Shown here: positions 17,999 to 27,456 of the stretch, in pieces
How the letters are laid out: every line of letters starts with the position of its first letter
Position numbering within the stretch: the stretch's first letter is position 1
DNA from: Fen-999 sp964530115
GTDB taxonomy: Bacteria > Pseudomonadota > Gammaproteobacteria > Burkholderiales > Rhodocyclaceae
NCBI GenBank assembly: GCA_964530115.1
Contig: CAZGYD010000104.1
Coordinates: 1 to 64,000 of the forward strand
Length of the DNA: 64,000 nucleotides
Direction of reading: 5' to 3'
Notes under the pieces: model-generated
What the model was told of the DNA's origin: nothing
Databases searched by the model: none
The model's input: only the letters and a program-made list of their open reading frames with translations
Translations under genes and position numbers: made by a program

Positions 17999-18784
17999 TC
18001 AGAACGTCCCGGGATAGGCGCCGCCGTCGAGCAGCCAGTTCTGGCCGGTGATGTAGCCGGCCTGCCGGCTGCACAGCCAGGCACAGGCCGCGCCGAACTC
18101 CTCGGGATCGCCCATCCTGCCCGCAGGAATGGCGGCGACCCGGGCCGCCAGCGCCTGCTCGTAGCTCACGCCCTGTGCCTTCGCCTGGCCGCCGATCACG
18201 GTTCGGATGCGATCCGTGTCGAAGAGTCCCGGCAGCAGGTTGTTGATGGTCACGTTGTGCTTCACGGTCTTGCGCGCGAGGCCAGCGACGAAGCCGGTGA
18301 GCCCCGAGCGGGCGCCGTTGGAGAGGCCGAGCACGTCGATGGGCGCCTTCACCGCGCCGGAGGTGATATTCACGATGCGGCCGAACTGCCGCGCGATCAT
18401 GCCGTCCACCGTCGCCTTGATGAGTTCGATGGGCGTCAGCATGTTGGCGTCGAGCGCCCTCAGCCAGTCCTCGCGCGACCAGTCACGGAAATCGCCGGGC
18501 GGGGGGCCGCCCGCGTTGGTCACCAGGATGTCCGGCCGGGGACATGCCGCGAGCGCAGCGGCGCGCCCTTCGGGCGTCGTGATGTCCGCAGCCACGGCAA
18601 TCACCGGCGCATTACCACGGCTGAGTTTACGCAGCTCTTCGGCCGTCGCTTCCAGCGCCTCGCGTCCGCGCGCGACGATGGTCACCGAAACGCCCTCGCG
18701 GGCCAGCGCCAGTGCGCAAGCCCGCCCCAGTCCCCTGCTCGCGGCGCACACCAGCGCCCGCCTGCCTTCGATGCCCAGATCCAT
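17999..18784 (-). CDS. Short-chain dehydrogenase/reductase lacking the usual Tyr-Lys pair
   Basis: 261 aa classical SDR length. The cofactor loop near the N-terminus reads ASRGLGRA. The NAG motif is present as VTNAGGPPPG, and the catalytic Ser in NITSGAV (Ser142). Where YxxxK is expected (155-159) the sequence is SNGAR, so both Tyr and Lys are missing. A subgroup of SDRs has this SNGAR signature, so it is probably a natural variant with altered chemistry or a non-catalytic role. Residues 53-60 (KLSRGNAP) are encoded by family A copy 7. It is divergent from the TAXI transporter genes; a link is possible but unproven. Confidence 0.85.
   Translation of the reverse strand: MDLGIEGRRALVCAASRGLGRACALALAREGVSVTIVARGREALEATAEELRKLSRGNAPVIAVAADITTPEGRAAALAACPRPDILVTNAGGPPPGDFRDWSREDWLRALDANMLTPIELIKATVDGMIARQFGRIVNITSGAVKAPIDVLGLSNGARSGLTGFVAGLARKTVKHNVTINNLLPGLFDTDRIRTVIGGQAKAQGVSYEQALAARVAAIPAGRMGDPEEFGAACAWLCSRQAGYITGQNWLLDGGAYPGTF
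18603..18629 (-). repeat. Family A dispersed motif, copy 7 (inside SDR gene)
   Basis: On the minus strand: TAAACTCAGCC, centre GTG, GTAATGCGCC. It is in sense with the gene and encodes KLSRGNAP. The drift in the second heptamer is consistent with selection on the protein. Confidence 0.7.
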
Positions 18785-18898
18785 CGCCCGCTCCTTTCGC
18801 CGATCCACCGACACTGCGCATCCTACCCCTTGGCGGCAAGCGATCAGGAGCGCCGCGTCTGACATAGAATCGATCCACACGACAACGGAGGAGAAACC

Positions 18899-19843
18899 AT
18901 GAAGACACATGCGCTGCTCGCCGCTTCCCTGCTTGCCCTGGCCTCGGCCACCAGCCAGGCCAGCGAGTTCATCAACGTGCTCACCGGCGGCACCAGCGGC
19001 GTCTATTACCCGCTCGGCGTTTCGCTGACGCAGATCTACGCGAAGGTGATGCCCGAGGCGAAGGCATCGGTGCAGGCGACCAAGGCGAGCGCCGAGAACC
19101 TCAACCTGCTGCAGGCGGGACGCGGCGAAGTGGCCTTCACGCTCGGCGACACGCTCAACGAAGCCTGGAAGGGCAACGAGGAAGCGGGGTTCAAGGCACC
19201 GTTGAGGAAGCTGCGCACCATCGCAGCCATCTACCCCAACTACATCCACTTCATCGCCAGCGCCGACTCGGGCATCAAGACGCTCGCCGACCTCAAGGGC
19301 AAGCGCGTGTCGGTCGGCGCACCCAGGAGCGGCACCGAGCTCAACAGCCGGGACATCCTGCGCGGTGCGGGCATGAGCTACAAGGACCTGGGCAAGGTCG
19401 AGTACCTCGGCTACGCCGAATCCGTCGAGCTGATCAAGAACCGCCAGCTCGACGCCACGCTCCTTTCGTCCGGCCTGGGCGTCGCGGCCGTGCGCGATCT
19501 CGCCACCGCGGTGAAAATCGTCGTCCTGCCGATCCCGCCCGAGATCGTCGCCGGGATCGGCGAAGCGGCCTACCAGTCCGGCGTCATACCGGCCAATACC
19601 TACAACGGCCAGACCTCGGACGTACCGACCGTCGCGGTGCAGAACTTCCTCGTCACCCACGAAGGCGTGCCGGCCGACACGGTCTACAAGATGACGAAGT
19701 CGATGTTCGAGAACCTCGACGCGATGGTCGCCGCGCACGCCGCCGCCAAGGCGATCCGCAAGGAAACGGCCGCCGTCGGCTCTCCCGTGCCGTTGCACCC
19801 GGGTGCCGAGAGGTATTACCGCGAGGCCGGCCTGCTGAAGTAG
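18899..19843 (+). CDS. TAXI family TRAP transporter solute-binding protein
   Basis: 314 aa. The N-terminal signal peptide (KTHALLAASLLALASATSQA) is followed by the diagnostic start of the mature domain, FINVLTGGTSGVYYPLGVSL. It binds a solute in the periplasm and delivers it to the fused permease encoded 24 bases downstream. The ligands of TAXI proteins include dicarboxylates and amino acids such as 2-oxoglutarate or glutamate, but the ligand here cannot be read. A GGAGGAG ribosome site sits upstream of the ATG. It forms an operon with the permease and the DUF1850 gene. Confidence 0.93.
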   Translation: MKTHALLAASLLALASATSQASEFINVLTGGTSGVYYPLGVSLTQIYAKVMPEAKASVQATKASAENLNLLQAGRGEVAFTLGDTLNEAWKGNEEAGFKAPLRKLRTIAAIYPNYIHFIASADSGIKTLADLKGKRVSVGAPRSGTELNSRDILRGAGMSYKDLGKVEYLGYAESVELIKNRQLDATLLSSGLGVAAVRDLATAVKIVVLPIPPEIVAGIGEAAYQSGVIPANTYNGQTSDVPTVAVQNFLVTHEGVPADTVYKMTKSMFENLDAMVAAHAAAKAIRKETAAVGSPVPLHPGAERYYREAGLLK

Positions 19844-19866
19844 GCGGGCCACCGCAGCCGATCTGA

Positions 19867-21963
19867 ATGACGATCCCGGTCGATCACAGCGCCGCGCCCG
19901 ATCACGGCCAGGAGGCCGCTTCCGAGCATGGCGTGCAGCGCCGTCTCGGCGGCGGCTGGGCGCGCGTGCTGACGGGCATGTGTCTCGCCTTCTCCGCGTA
20001 CCAGATCGTCGTCGCCGCCTTCCATCCGCTGTCGAGCCTGGTCACGCGCTCGCTGCACGTCGGCTTCCTGCTCTCGATCACCTTCATCCTCTACCCTTCT
20101 TTCAAGAGCGGCGCGAAGCTCTCGAAAGTCAGCCGCGGTGACACACTGCTGGCCATCGGCGCCTTCGCGCTATCGATGTACCACTGGATCTTCGAGGCCG
20201 ATCTGATCCAGCGCGCCGGCGAGCCGTCGACCGCCGACCTCGCCGTCGGCACGGCGCTGGTGATTCTCTGCTTCGAGGCGGCGCGGCGCATCCTCGGTCT
20301 CGCGCTTCCCCTCGTCTGCGGCCTGTTCCTGCTCTACGGCCTGTTCGGCCAGCATCTGCCGGGCGATCTCGCCCACCGCGGTTACGGCTTCGACCAGATC
20401 GTCGGCCAGCTCGCGCTCGGTACGGAAGGCATCTTCGGCATCCCGACGCTGGTCTCGGCAACCTACATCTTCCTGTTCATCCTCTTCGGCGCCTTCCTCG
20501 AGCAGGCCGGCATGATCCATCTGTTCAACTCCTTCGCGCTCGGCCTGGTCGGCCATGCGAAGGGCGGTCCCGGCAAGGTGTCGATCCTCTCCTCGGGCCT
20601 CATGGGCACCATCTCCGGCTCGGGTGTCGCCAACGTGCTGACCACCGGCCAGTTCACCATCCCGCTGATGAAGAGGTTCGGCTACTCGGGCGTGTTCGCG
20701 GGCGCGGTCGAGGCCACCGCGTCGATGGGCGGGCAGATCATGCCGCCGGTGATGGGCGCGGTTGCCTTCATCATGGCCGAGAACCTCAACGTACCTTACG
20801 CCGAGATCGTCAAGGCGGCGGCCATCCCGGCCGTGCTCTACTACGTGACGGCCTTCTGGATGGTGCACCTCGAAGCCGGCCGCAGGGGGCTGACCGGCCT
20901 GCCCAAGGACCAGTGCCCGAACCCCTGGCGCGCGCTGCGCGAGCAGTGGTTCCTGGTGCTGCCGCTCGCCGTGCTGGTCTGGATGCTGTTCAACGGCTTC
21001 ACGCCGATGTTCGCCGGCATGACCGGCCTGGCGCTCACCGCCATCCTGATCCTCGCCGCAGCCATCGCGGCGCGCCTTTCCTCCACTGCCTTCCGCTACG
21101 TGTTCTGGATCGCCGTCGGCCTCGCCGCCGCGCTGTTCGTGGCACAGATGGAACGCTGGGGCGTGCAGCCGGTGCTTGCGCTGGTGGTGGCGCTGGTGGC
21201 GATCGTCTTCTCCGTCAAGGGTGGCCGGAAGACCCTGCACGCGATGAAGAACGGACTCGTCGACGGCGCCCGCCAGGCCCTGCCCGTCGGCGTGGCCTGC
21301 GCCATCGTCGGCGTCATCATCGGCGTGCTGACGCTGACCGGCGCGGCCTCCAGCTTCGCCGGCTTCATCCTCGGGGTCGGCGAACAGAACCTGTTCCTCT
21401 CGCTGGTGCTGACCATGCTGGTCTGTCTGGTGCTCGGCATGGGCATCCCGACCATCCCCAACTACATCATCACCAGTTCGATCGCCGCGCCGGCTCTGCT
21501 CAAGCTCGGCGTGCCGCTGATCGTCAGCCACATGTTCGTCTTCTATTTCGGCATCATGGCCGACCTGACGCCGCCCGTGGCGCTCGCCGCCTTCGCGGCA
21601 AGCTCCATCGCCCGGGAGCCGGCGATGAAGATCGGCGTCAAGGCGGTGCAGATCGCCATCGCCGGTTTCGTCATCCCCTACATGGCGGTGTACGACCATG
21701 CCCTGATGCTTCAGGGCGACCCGAGCCTGCCGGCCGTCGCCTACATCGTCTTCAAGGCCGTGCTCGCCATCGTCCTCTGGGGCACCGCCGCCATCGGCCA
21801 CTGGCGTGCCCGCCTGAACCTTGCAGAGCGCATCGTCGCCGCCGCGGGCGCCTTCCTGCTGGTCGCCGCACTGCCGCTCACCGACGAACTCGGCTTCGCC
21901 AGCGCCGCGATTTTCATCGCCTGGCACTGGCTGCGCACGCGCCGGCCGCACGCTGCCGCCTGA
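19867..21963 (+). CDS. TRAP transporter fused permease (DctQ-DctM type)
   Basis: 698 aa inner-membrane protein with about 16-18 hydrophobic segments. It combines the small 4-helix domain and the large permease domain, as in TAXI systems. Permease motifs are GTISGSGVANVLTTGQFTIP and ATASMGGQIMPPVMGAVAFI, with AEPAM-like FAASSIAREPAMKIG near the C-terminus. It is sodium- or proton-driven, using the upstream TAXI binding protein. A degenerate family A motif falls in the N-terminal loop (LSKVSRGDT). The stop overlaps the DUF1850 start (TGATG). Confidence 0.94.
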   Translation: MTIPVDHSAAPDHGQEAASEHGVQRRLGGGWARVLTGMCLAFSAYQIVVAAFHPLSSLVTRSLHVGFLLSITFILYPSFKSGAKLSKVSRGDTLLAIGAFALSMYHWIFEADLIQRAGEPSTADLAVGTALVILCFEAARRILGLALPLVCGLFLLYGLFGQHLPGDLAHRGYGFDQIVGQLALGTEGIFGIPTLVSATYIFLFILFGAFLEQAGMIHLFNSFALGLVGHAKGGPGKVSILSSGLMGTISGSGVANVLTTGQFTIPLMKRFGYSGVFAGAVEATASMGGQIMPPVMGAVAFIMAENLNVPYAEIVKAAAIPAVLYYVTAFWMVHLEAGRRGLTGLPKDQCPNPWRALREQWFLVLPLAVLVWMLFNGFTPMFAGMTGLALTAILILAAAIAARLSSTAFRYVFWIAVGLAAALFVAQMERWGVQPVLALVVALVAIVFSVKGGRKTLHAMKNGLVDGARQALPVGVACAIVGVIIGVLTLTGAASSFAGFILGVGEQNLFLSLVLTMLVCLVLGMGIPTIPNYIITSSIAAPALLKLGVPLIVSHMFVFYFGIMADLTPPVALAAFAASSIAREPAMKIGVKAVQIAIAGFVIPYMAVYDHALMLQGDPSLPAVAYIVFKAVLAIVLWGTAAIGHWRARLNLAERIVAAAGAFLLVAALPLTDELGFASAAIFIAWHWLRTRRPHAAA
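20124..20150 (+). repeat. Family A dispersed motif, copy 8, degenerate (inside TRAP permease gene)
   Basis: GAAAGTCAGCC, centre GCG, GTGACACACT. It is in sense with the gene and encodes KVSRGDT. The match is weaker than for other copies. Confidence 0.5.
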
Positions 21964-22337
21964 TGCCGCTCTGCCTCGCTGCCGGCACGCTCACCGCCGT
22001 GCTGGCCGTCGAAACCTTCACCCTGGCGTGGACACACTCGATCGAGAAACTGCGGTGGGAAGAGGACTGGCGCATCGAAGGCGGGGTCCTCGTGATCACC
22101 GAAGCGCGCATCCGCGGCACCGGCGCGGGGATGGAACCGCCCGCCGGCGCGGTGCTCGAACGGGGCGTCTGGCACTACACGCCGGTGGTCAGGCTGACGC
22201 AGCTGCGCCTTGCGCATTCACCCCACGCGGCAGGCTACGAACTCTGCATCGGCGGCCAATGCCGGGCCCTTGCCGACCACCTGCCGGGCCTGGCGGATCA
22301 GGCCGTGCTGACCCTGCAGCCCTGCGCCGACGACTGA
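21963..22337 (+). CDS. DUF1850 protein associated with TAXI-TRAP transport
   Basis: 124 aa. It has the conserved opening FTLAWTHSIEKLRWEEDWRI (SIE…W…E pattern) and a GxGAGME motif, characteristic of DUF1850. The N-terminus is hydrophobic and may be a signal segment. Such genes commonly follow TAXI-TRAP permeases, but their role is unknown. The start overlaps the permease stop, so translational coupling is likely. Confidence 0.85.
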   Translation: MPLCLAAGTLTAVLAVETFTLAWTHSIEKLRWEEDWRIEGGVLVITEARIRGTGAGMEPPAGAVLERGVWHYTPVVRLTQLRLAHSPHAAGYELCIGGQCRALADHLPGLADQAVLTLQPCADD

Positions 22338-22339
22338 TC

Positions 22340-22366
22340 GCGGCGTATTACGACGGCTGAGTTTCG
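22340..22366 (-). repeat. Family A dispersed motif, copy 9
   Basis: On the minus strand: GAAACTCAGCC, centre GTC, GTAATACGCC. It begins two bases after the DUF1850 stop, in the 70-bp gap to convergent guaA. Confidence 0.85.
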
Positions 22367-22407
22367 GGGCTGGCGGAAGAAGAGCCGAAGCTGCCGCGCC
22401 CGCCGGC

Positions 22408-23973
<1,566 letters not shown>

Positions 23974-23986
23974 GTGCTTGGTCTCG

Positions 23987-24018
23987 AAAAAAGAAAGGCG
24001 GCCGGGGCCGCCTTTCTT
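23987..24018 (-). terminator. Intrinsic terminator between guaB and guaA
   Basis: On the minus strand a perfect 13-bp stem (AAGAAAGGCGGCC paired with GGCCGCCTTTCTT) with a two-base loop is followed by a run of six T. It lies 13 bases after the guaB stop, so most guaB transcripts should end before guaA. Confidence 0.85.
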
Positions 24019-24031
24019 GTACTTGCGGCAA

Positions 24032-25492
24032 TCAATCGACGTGGTAGTTCGGCGCTTCCTTGGTGATCTGCACGTCGTGCACGTGCGACTCGCGGATGCC
24101 GGCCGAGGTGATCTCGACGAACTCGGCGTGCTCGTGCATCTCGGCGATGGTCCTGCAGCCGAGATAGCCCATCGACGAGCGCAGGCCGCCCATCAGCTGG
24201 TGGATCACCGCGGTGACCGGTCCCTTGTAGGGCACGCGACCCTCGATGCCCTCGGGCACGAGCTTCTCGACGTTGGCGTCGGAATCCTGGAAGTAGCGGT
24301 CGGCCGCGCCCTCCTTCATCGCCCCGAGCGAACCCATGCCGCGATAGGACTTGTACGAGCGGCCCTGGTAGAGCACCGTTTCGCCCGGCGCCTCCTCGGT
24401 TCCGGCGAACAGGCCGCCGAGCATCACCGCATGCGCGCCGGCGGCGATCGCCTTGGCGATGTCGCCCGAGTAGCGGATGCCGCCGTCGGCGATCAGCGGC
24501 ACGTCGCTGCCGACGAGCGCCGTGGCGACGTTGTCGACAGCAGTGATCTGCGGCACGCCGACACCGGCGACGATACGCGTCGTGCAGATCGAGCCGGGGC
24601 CGATGCCGACCTTGACGCCGTCGGCGCCGTGATCGACGAGCGCCCGCGCGGCATCGCCGGTGGCGATGTTGCCGCCGATGACCTCGACCTGGGGAAAGTT
24701 TTTCTTGACCCAGGCCACGCGCGAGAGCACGCCCTGTGAATGGCCGTGGGCCGTATCGACGACGATCACGTCGACGCCGGCCTCGACGAGAAGCTCGGTG
24801 CGTTCTTCCGTGCCTTCACCGGTGCCGATCGCCGCGCCGACGCGCAGGCGGCCATGGGCATCCTTGGCTGCGAACGGGTGTTCCGTGGACTTCAGGATGT
24901 CCTTGACCGTCATCAGGCCGCGCAGCTCGAAATCATCGTTGATGACCAAGACACGCTCGAGCCGGTGCTTGTGCATCAGCGCCTTGGCCTCGTCGAGCGA
25001 AGCGCCCTCCTTGACCGTCACCAGCCGCTCACGCGGCGTCATGATGTTGGCGACGACTTCGTCGAGCCGGGTCTCGAAGCGCAGGTCACGGTTGGTGACG
25101 ATGCCGACCACCTTGCCGCCGTCGACGACGGGCAGACCGGAAATGCGGTGGGCACGGGTCAGGGCGAGGACCTCGCGCACGGTCATCGTCGGCGGAATGG
25201 TGATCGGGTCCTTGAGCACGCCGGACTCGAAGCGCTTGACCTTGGCGACCTCGGCGGCCTGGGCCTTGGGCTTCAAGTTCTTGTGGATGATGCCGATACC
25301 GCCTTCCTGGGCCAGGGCGATGGCCAGCCGGGATTCGGTCACGGTGTCCATCGCAGCCGAGACGAGCGGGAGATTGAGACGGATGTTGCGGGTCAGTCGG
25401 GTCGCCAGGCTGACATCCCGCGGCAGGATCGTCGAGTGGGCGGGAACCAGGAGGACGTCGTCGAACGTCAGCGCCTTCCGGGTGAGTCGCAT
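24032..25492 (-). CDS. guaB: IMP dehydrogenase
   Basis: 486 aa, oxidises IMP to XMP, the committed step of guanine nucleotide synthesis. The TIM barrel is interrupted by two CBS domains (about residues 95-210). The active-site loop is GPGSICTTRIVAGVGVPQ with the catalytic Cys near residue 303, and the mobile flap carries YRGMGSLGAM. It has a promoter with a GC-rich dyad upstream and a strong terminator downstream. Confidence 0.97.
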   Translation of the reverse strand: MRLTRKALTFDDVLLVPAHSTILPRDVSLATRLTRNIRLNLPLVSAAMDTVTESRLAIALAQEGGIGIIHKNLKPKAQAAEVAKVKRFESGVLKDPITIPPTMTVREVLALTRAHRISGLPVVDGGKVVGIVTNRDLRFETRLDEVVANIMTPRERLVTVKEGASLDEAKALMHKHRLERVLVINDDFELRGLMTVKDILKSTEHPFAAKDAHGRLRVGAAIGTGEGTEERTELLVEAGVDVIVVDTAHGHSQGVLSRVAWVKKNFPQVEVIGGNIATGDAARALVDHGADGVKVGIGPGSICTTRIVAGVGVPQITAVDNVATALVGSDVPLIADGGIRYSGDIAKAIAAGAHAVMLGGLFAGTEEAPGETVLYQGRSYKSYRGMGSLGAMKEGAADRYFQDSDANVEKLVPEGIEGRVPYKGPVTAVIHQLMGGLRSSMGYLGCRTIAEMHEHAEFVEITSAGIRESHVHDVQITKEAPNYHVD

Positions 25493-25518
25493 GCTGTTTT
25501 CCTCGCTTGCAAAAGCCT

Positions 25519-25548
25519 ATTATACGCGGGCGCTGCAAACGCCCGCAA
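25519..25548 (-). promoter_or_regulatory. guaB promoter with dyad in the spacer
   Basis: On the minus strand TTGCGG and a perfect TATAAT are 18 bases apart. The spacer and -35 contain an inverted repeat, GCGGGCG and CGCCCGC around a 7-base centre (25526-25546), and GCAAACG occurs twice. The GC-rich sequence next to the -10 box would fit growth-rate or stringent control, which is inferred. Confidence 0.55.
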
Positions 25549-25569
25549 ACGTCGAACCGGAGACGCCCG

Positions 25570-26046
25570 ATGCGCCTCGTGATTACGATGTCATTGCTGC
25601 TCCTGACCGCCGCGACATCCGCGCAGGTATACACATGGCGCGATGCGAGCGGCAAGATCCATTATGCCGACCAGCCGCCGACCGATCGCGGTGCGGTCGT
25701 GAGAAAGCTCGGTCCGGCCCGCTCGGAGAGCGCCGATGCTGCCCCGGCGACCCAAGCCGCCGACGAGCGGCGCGCCGAGGCAGCCAGGGCGCGCAGCGAG
25801 GAAAAAGAAAAGGCGGCCGAATCGGAAAAGCGCCGTGCCGAGGACGCCCAGCGCCAGCTCGCCTGCGAGCGCGCACGGACCAACCTGCAGGGACTGGAGT
25901 CCGGTCAGATCCGTTTCCGCCTGAGGCCGGACGGCGAGCGCGAGGCGCTCGACGGTGCGGTGCGCGAGGCCGAACTCGCCGAAGCCCGGCGTGCCGTCGA
26001 GATCAATTGCAGCCCGCGGCCGCCGGCAACGGCCACGAAGAAATAG
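25570..26046 (+). CDS. Exported DUF4124 protein with coiled coil
   Basis: 158 aa. A signal peptide (RLVITMSLLLLTAATSAQ) is followed by the DUF4124 motif VYTWRDASGKIHYADQPP. After that comes a long charged Ala/Glu/Arg-rich helix (about residues 55-110), probably a coiled coil, and a C-terminal Cys pair. DUF4124 proteins are periplasmic and of unknown function. ATG 25570 is chosen because the signal peptide begins there. It is divergent from guaB. Confidence 0.85.
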   Translation: MRLVITMSLLLLTAATSAQVYTWRDASGKIHYADQPPTDRGAVVRKLGPARSESADAAPATQAADERRAEAARARSEEKEKAAESEKRRAEDAQRQLACERARTNLQGLESGQIRFRLRPDGEREALDGAVREAELAEARRAVEINCSPRPPATATKK

Positions 26047-26061
26047 CCGCGACGGGATCGG

Positions 26062-26388
26062 CTACTCGGCGGCTTCTTCCGCGGCGCCGCCGCCCTTCTT
26101 CATGACCTTGCCCTCGGCGGCGCGCTGCTTGCGCACCTCTTTCGGGTCGGCGATCAGCGGCCGGTAGATCTCGACGCGGTCACGGTCCCGGAGCACCGTG
26201 TCGGGCTTGGCCAGCTTGGCATAGATACCGAACCTGCCCTTGGCGAGATCGATTTCCGGATAGCGCTCGATCAGACCCGACGCCTCGACGGCCTGCCTGA
26301 GCGTGCTGCCCTCGGGCAGCTGTAGGCGGATCACTTCTTGTCGGTCCGGTTTGGCGTAAGCGACTTCGATCTGGATCGTTTCAGCCAT
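26062..26388 (-). CDS. rnfH: RnfH family ubiquitin-fold protein
   Basis: 108 aa. It has the family opening IQIEVAYAKPDRQEVIRLQLPEGST and the central RDRDRVEIYRPLIADPKEVR, giving a beta-grasp fold. The C-terminal ~20 residues are Lys/Ala/Glu-rich and variable. The biochemical role is unsettled. The start overlaps the end of ratA by eight bases, the usual ratA-rnfH pairing. Confidence 0.92.
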   Translation of the reverse strand: MAETIQIEVAYAKPDRQEVIRLQLPEGSTLRQAVEASGLIERYPEIDLAKGRFGIYAKLAKPDTVLRDRDRVEIYRPLIADPKEVRKQRAAEGKVMKKGGGAAEEAAE

Positions 26389-26812
26389 AGACTTGTTTCG
26401 CCCGCTTGACGAAGGAATCGACGAAGGTGCTGACGATGTGGTGGAAGACCGGCCCCAGCGCCTTCTCGAGGATTCGGCTGGAAAATTCGTAGCTCAGCCG
26501 GAACTCCACCTTGCAGGCCGTCTCGCCGAGCGGCGTGAACTTCCAGCCGCCGCTCATGTGGTGGAACGGCCCTTCGCGCAGTTCGATGTTCATCCAGCGC
26601 GGCACCTCCTTGGCGTTCTCGGTGGCGAAGTGGGCCTTCAGCCCGTGGAAATTGATGTGAATCCGCGCCGCCGTCTTGGTCTCGGTCCGCTCGAGGAGTT
26701 CGGTGCCGCCGCACCAGGCGAGGAACTTCGGATAGTCCTCGACGCGGTCGACCAGTTCAAACATCTGCGCAGGCGTGTATTCGATGAGGATGGACCTTTC
26801 GACGACGGCCAT
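26381..26812 (-). CDS. ratA: RatA/Coq10 family START-domain protein
   Basis: 143 aa. It has the START-like motif SILIEYTPAQMFELVDRVEDYPKFLAWCGG, usual for the family. E. coli RatA was described as a toxin that binds 50S subunits; related Coq10 proteins carry ubiquinone. The present role could be either. Its partner rnfH follows with overlap, and smpB is divergent, a widely conserved arrangement. Confidence 0.9.
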   Translation of the reverse strand: MAVVERSILIEYTPAQMFELVDRVEDYPKFLAWCGGTELLERTETKTAARIHINFHGLKAHFATENAKEVPRWMNIELREGPFHHMSGGWKFTPLGETACKVEFRLSYEFSSRILEKALGPVFHHIVSTFVDSFVKRAKQVYG

Positions 26813-26827
26813 GGGACTGTGCTGGAT

Positions 26828-26845
26828 TAGAATGCAGCGATTCTA
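26828..26845. promoter_or_regulatory. Palindromic double -10 element between ratA and smpB
   Basis: TAGAAT on the plus strand and TAGAAT on the minus strand flank GCAGCG, making a perfect 18-bp palindrome in a 48-bp divergent gap. Each hexamer could serve as a -10 box for one gene. No good -35 boxes are seen. Confidence 0.4.
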
Positions 26846-26860
26846 TCCCGCCATGCAGCG

Positions 26861-27307
26861 ATGAGCATCGTCGAGAACAAGAAGGCCTGGCACGACTACT
26901 TCATCGAGGAAAAGTACGAGGCAGGCCTCGTGCTCGAAGGCTGGGAGGCCAAGGCGATCCGCGCCGGGCGGGCGCAGATCAAGGAGGCCTACGTCGTCAT
27001 CAAGGACGGCGAACTCTTCCTGATCGGCGCCCACATCAGCCCCCTGGCGCAGGCTTCGACCCACGTCAAGGCCGACCCGACACGCACGCGCAAGCTCCTG
27101 CTCCACGCGCGGGAGATCGACAAGCTGATCGGCAAGGTAGAACGCGCGGGCTACGCGCTGGTGCCGCTCGACCTCCACTACTCGAAGGGCCGGATCAAGC
27201 TTGAGATCGGGCTGGCCAAGGGCAAGAAACAATACGACAAGCGCGAATCGGAAAAGCAGCGCGACTGGCAGCGCGAGAAGAGCCGCCTGATGAAATCCAC
27301 CCGCTGA
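26861..27307 (+). CDS. smpB: SsrA-binding protein SmpB
   Basis: 148 aa, binds tmRNA for rescue of stalled ribosomes. The OB-barrel core reads NKKAWHDYFIEEKYEAGLVLEGWEAKAIRAGR, split by normal motifs, with the C-terminal basic tail KGKKQYDKRESEKQRDWQRE. The length is typical. It is divergent from ratA. The tmRNA gene itself is not in the window. Confidence 0.96.
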   Translation: MSIVENKKAWHDYFIEEKYEAGLVLEGWEAKAIRAGRAQIKEAYVVIKDGELFLIGAHISPLAQASTHVKADPTRTRKLLLHAREIDKLIGKVERAGYALVPLDLHYSKGRIKLEIGLAKGKKQYDKRESEKQRDWQREKSRLMKSTR

Positions 27308-27418
27308 GCGGCGCTTCCCGGGCCAGCCACCCGAAGAAGCGGCTTCTGCGCCGGCGCATGCGCAGCAGGAAGGTCCCGGGACCTGCCAAGCGTGCTTTCC
27401 GCAGGCGAGGGTGAGCCG
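27308..27418. other. Palindrome-rich gap after smpB
   Basis: No gene. It contains the perfect palindromes TGCGCCGGCGCA and GGTCCCGGGACC, and an overlapping GCGCATGCGC, between the convergent smpB and SPFH genes. They may act as a terminator or protein-binding sites; no T tract follows. Confidence 0.35.
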
Positions 27419-27445
27419 GCCGGCGTGTTACCGCGGCTGAGTTTC
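27419..27445 (-). repeat. Family A dispersed motif, copy 10
   Basis: On the minus strand: GAAACTCAGCC, centre GCG, GTAACACGCC, then GGC. It lies 11 bases from the SPFH gene stop. Confidence 0.85.
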
Positions 27446-27456
27446 GCGGCGCGGCC

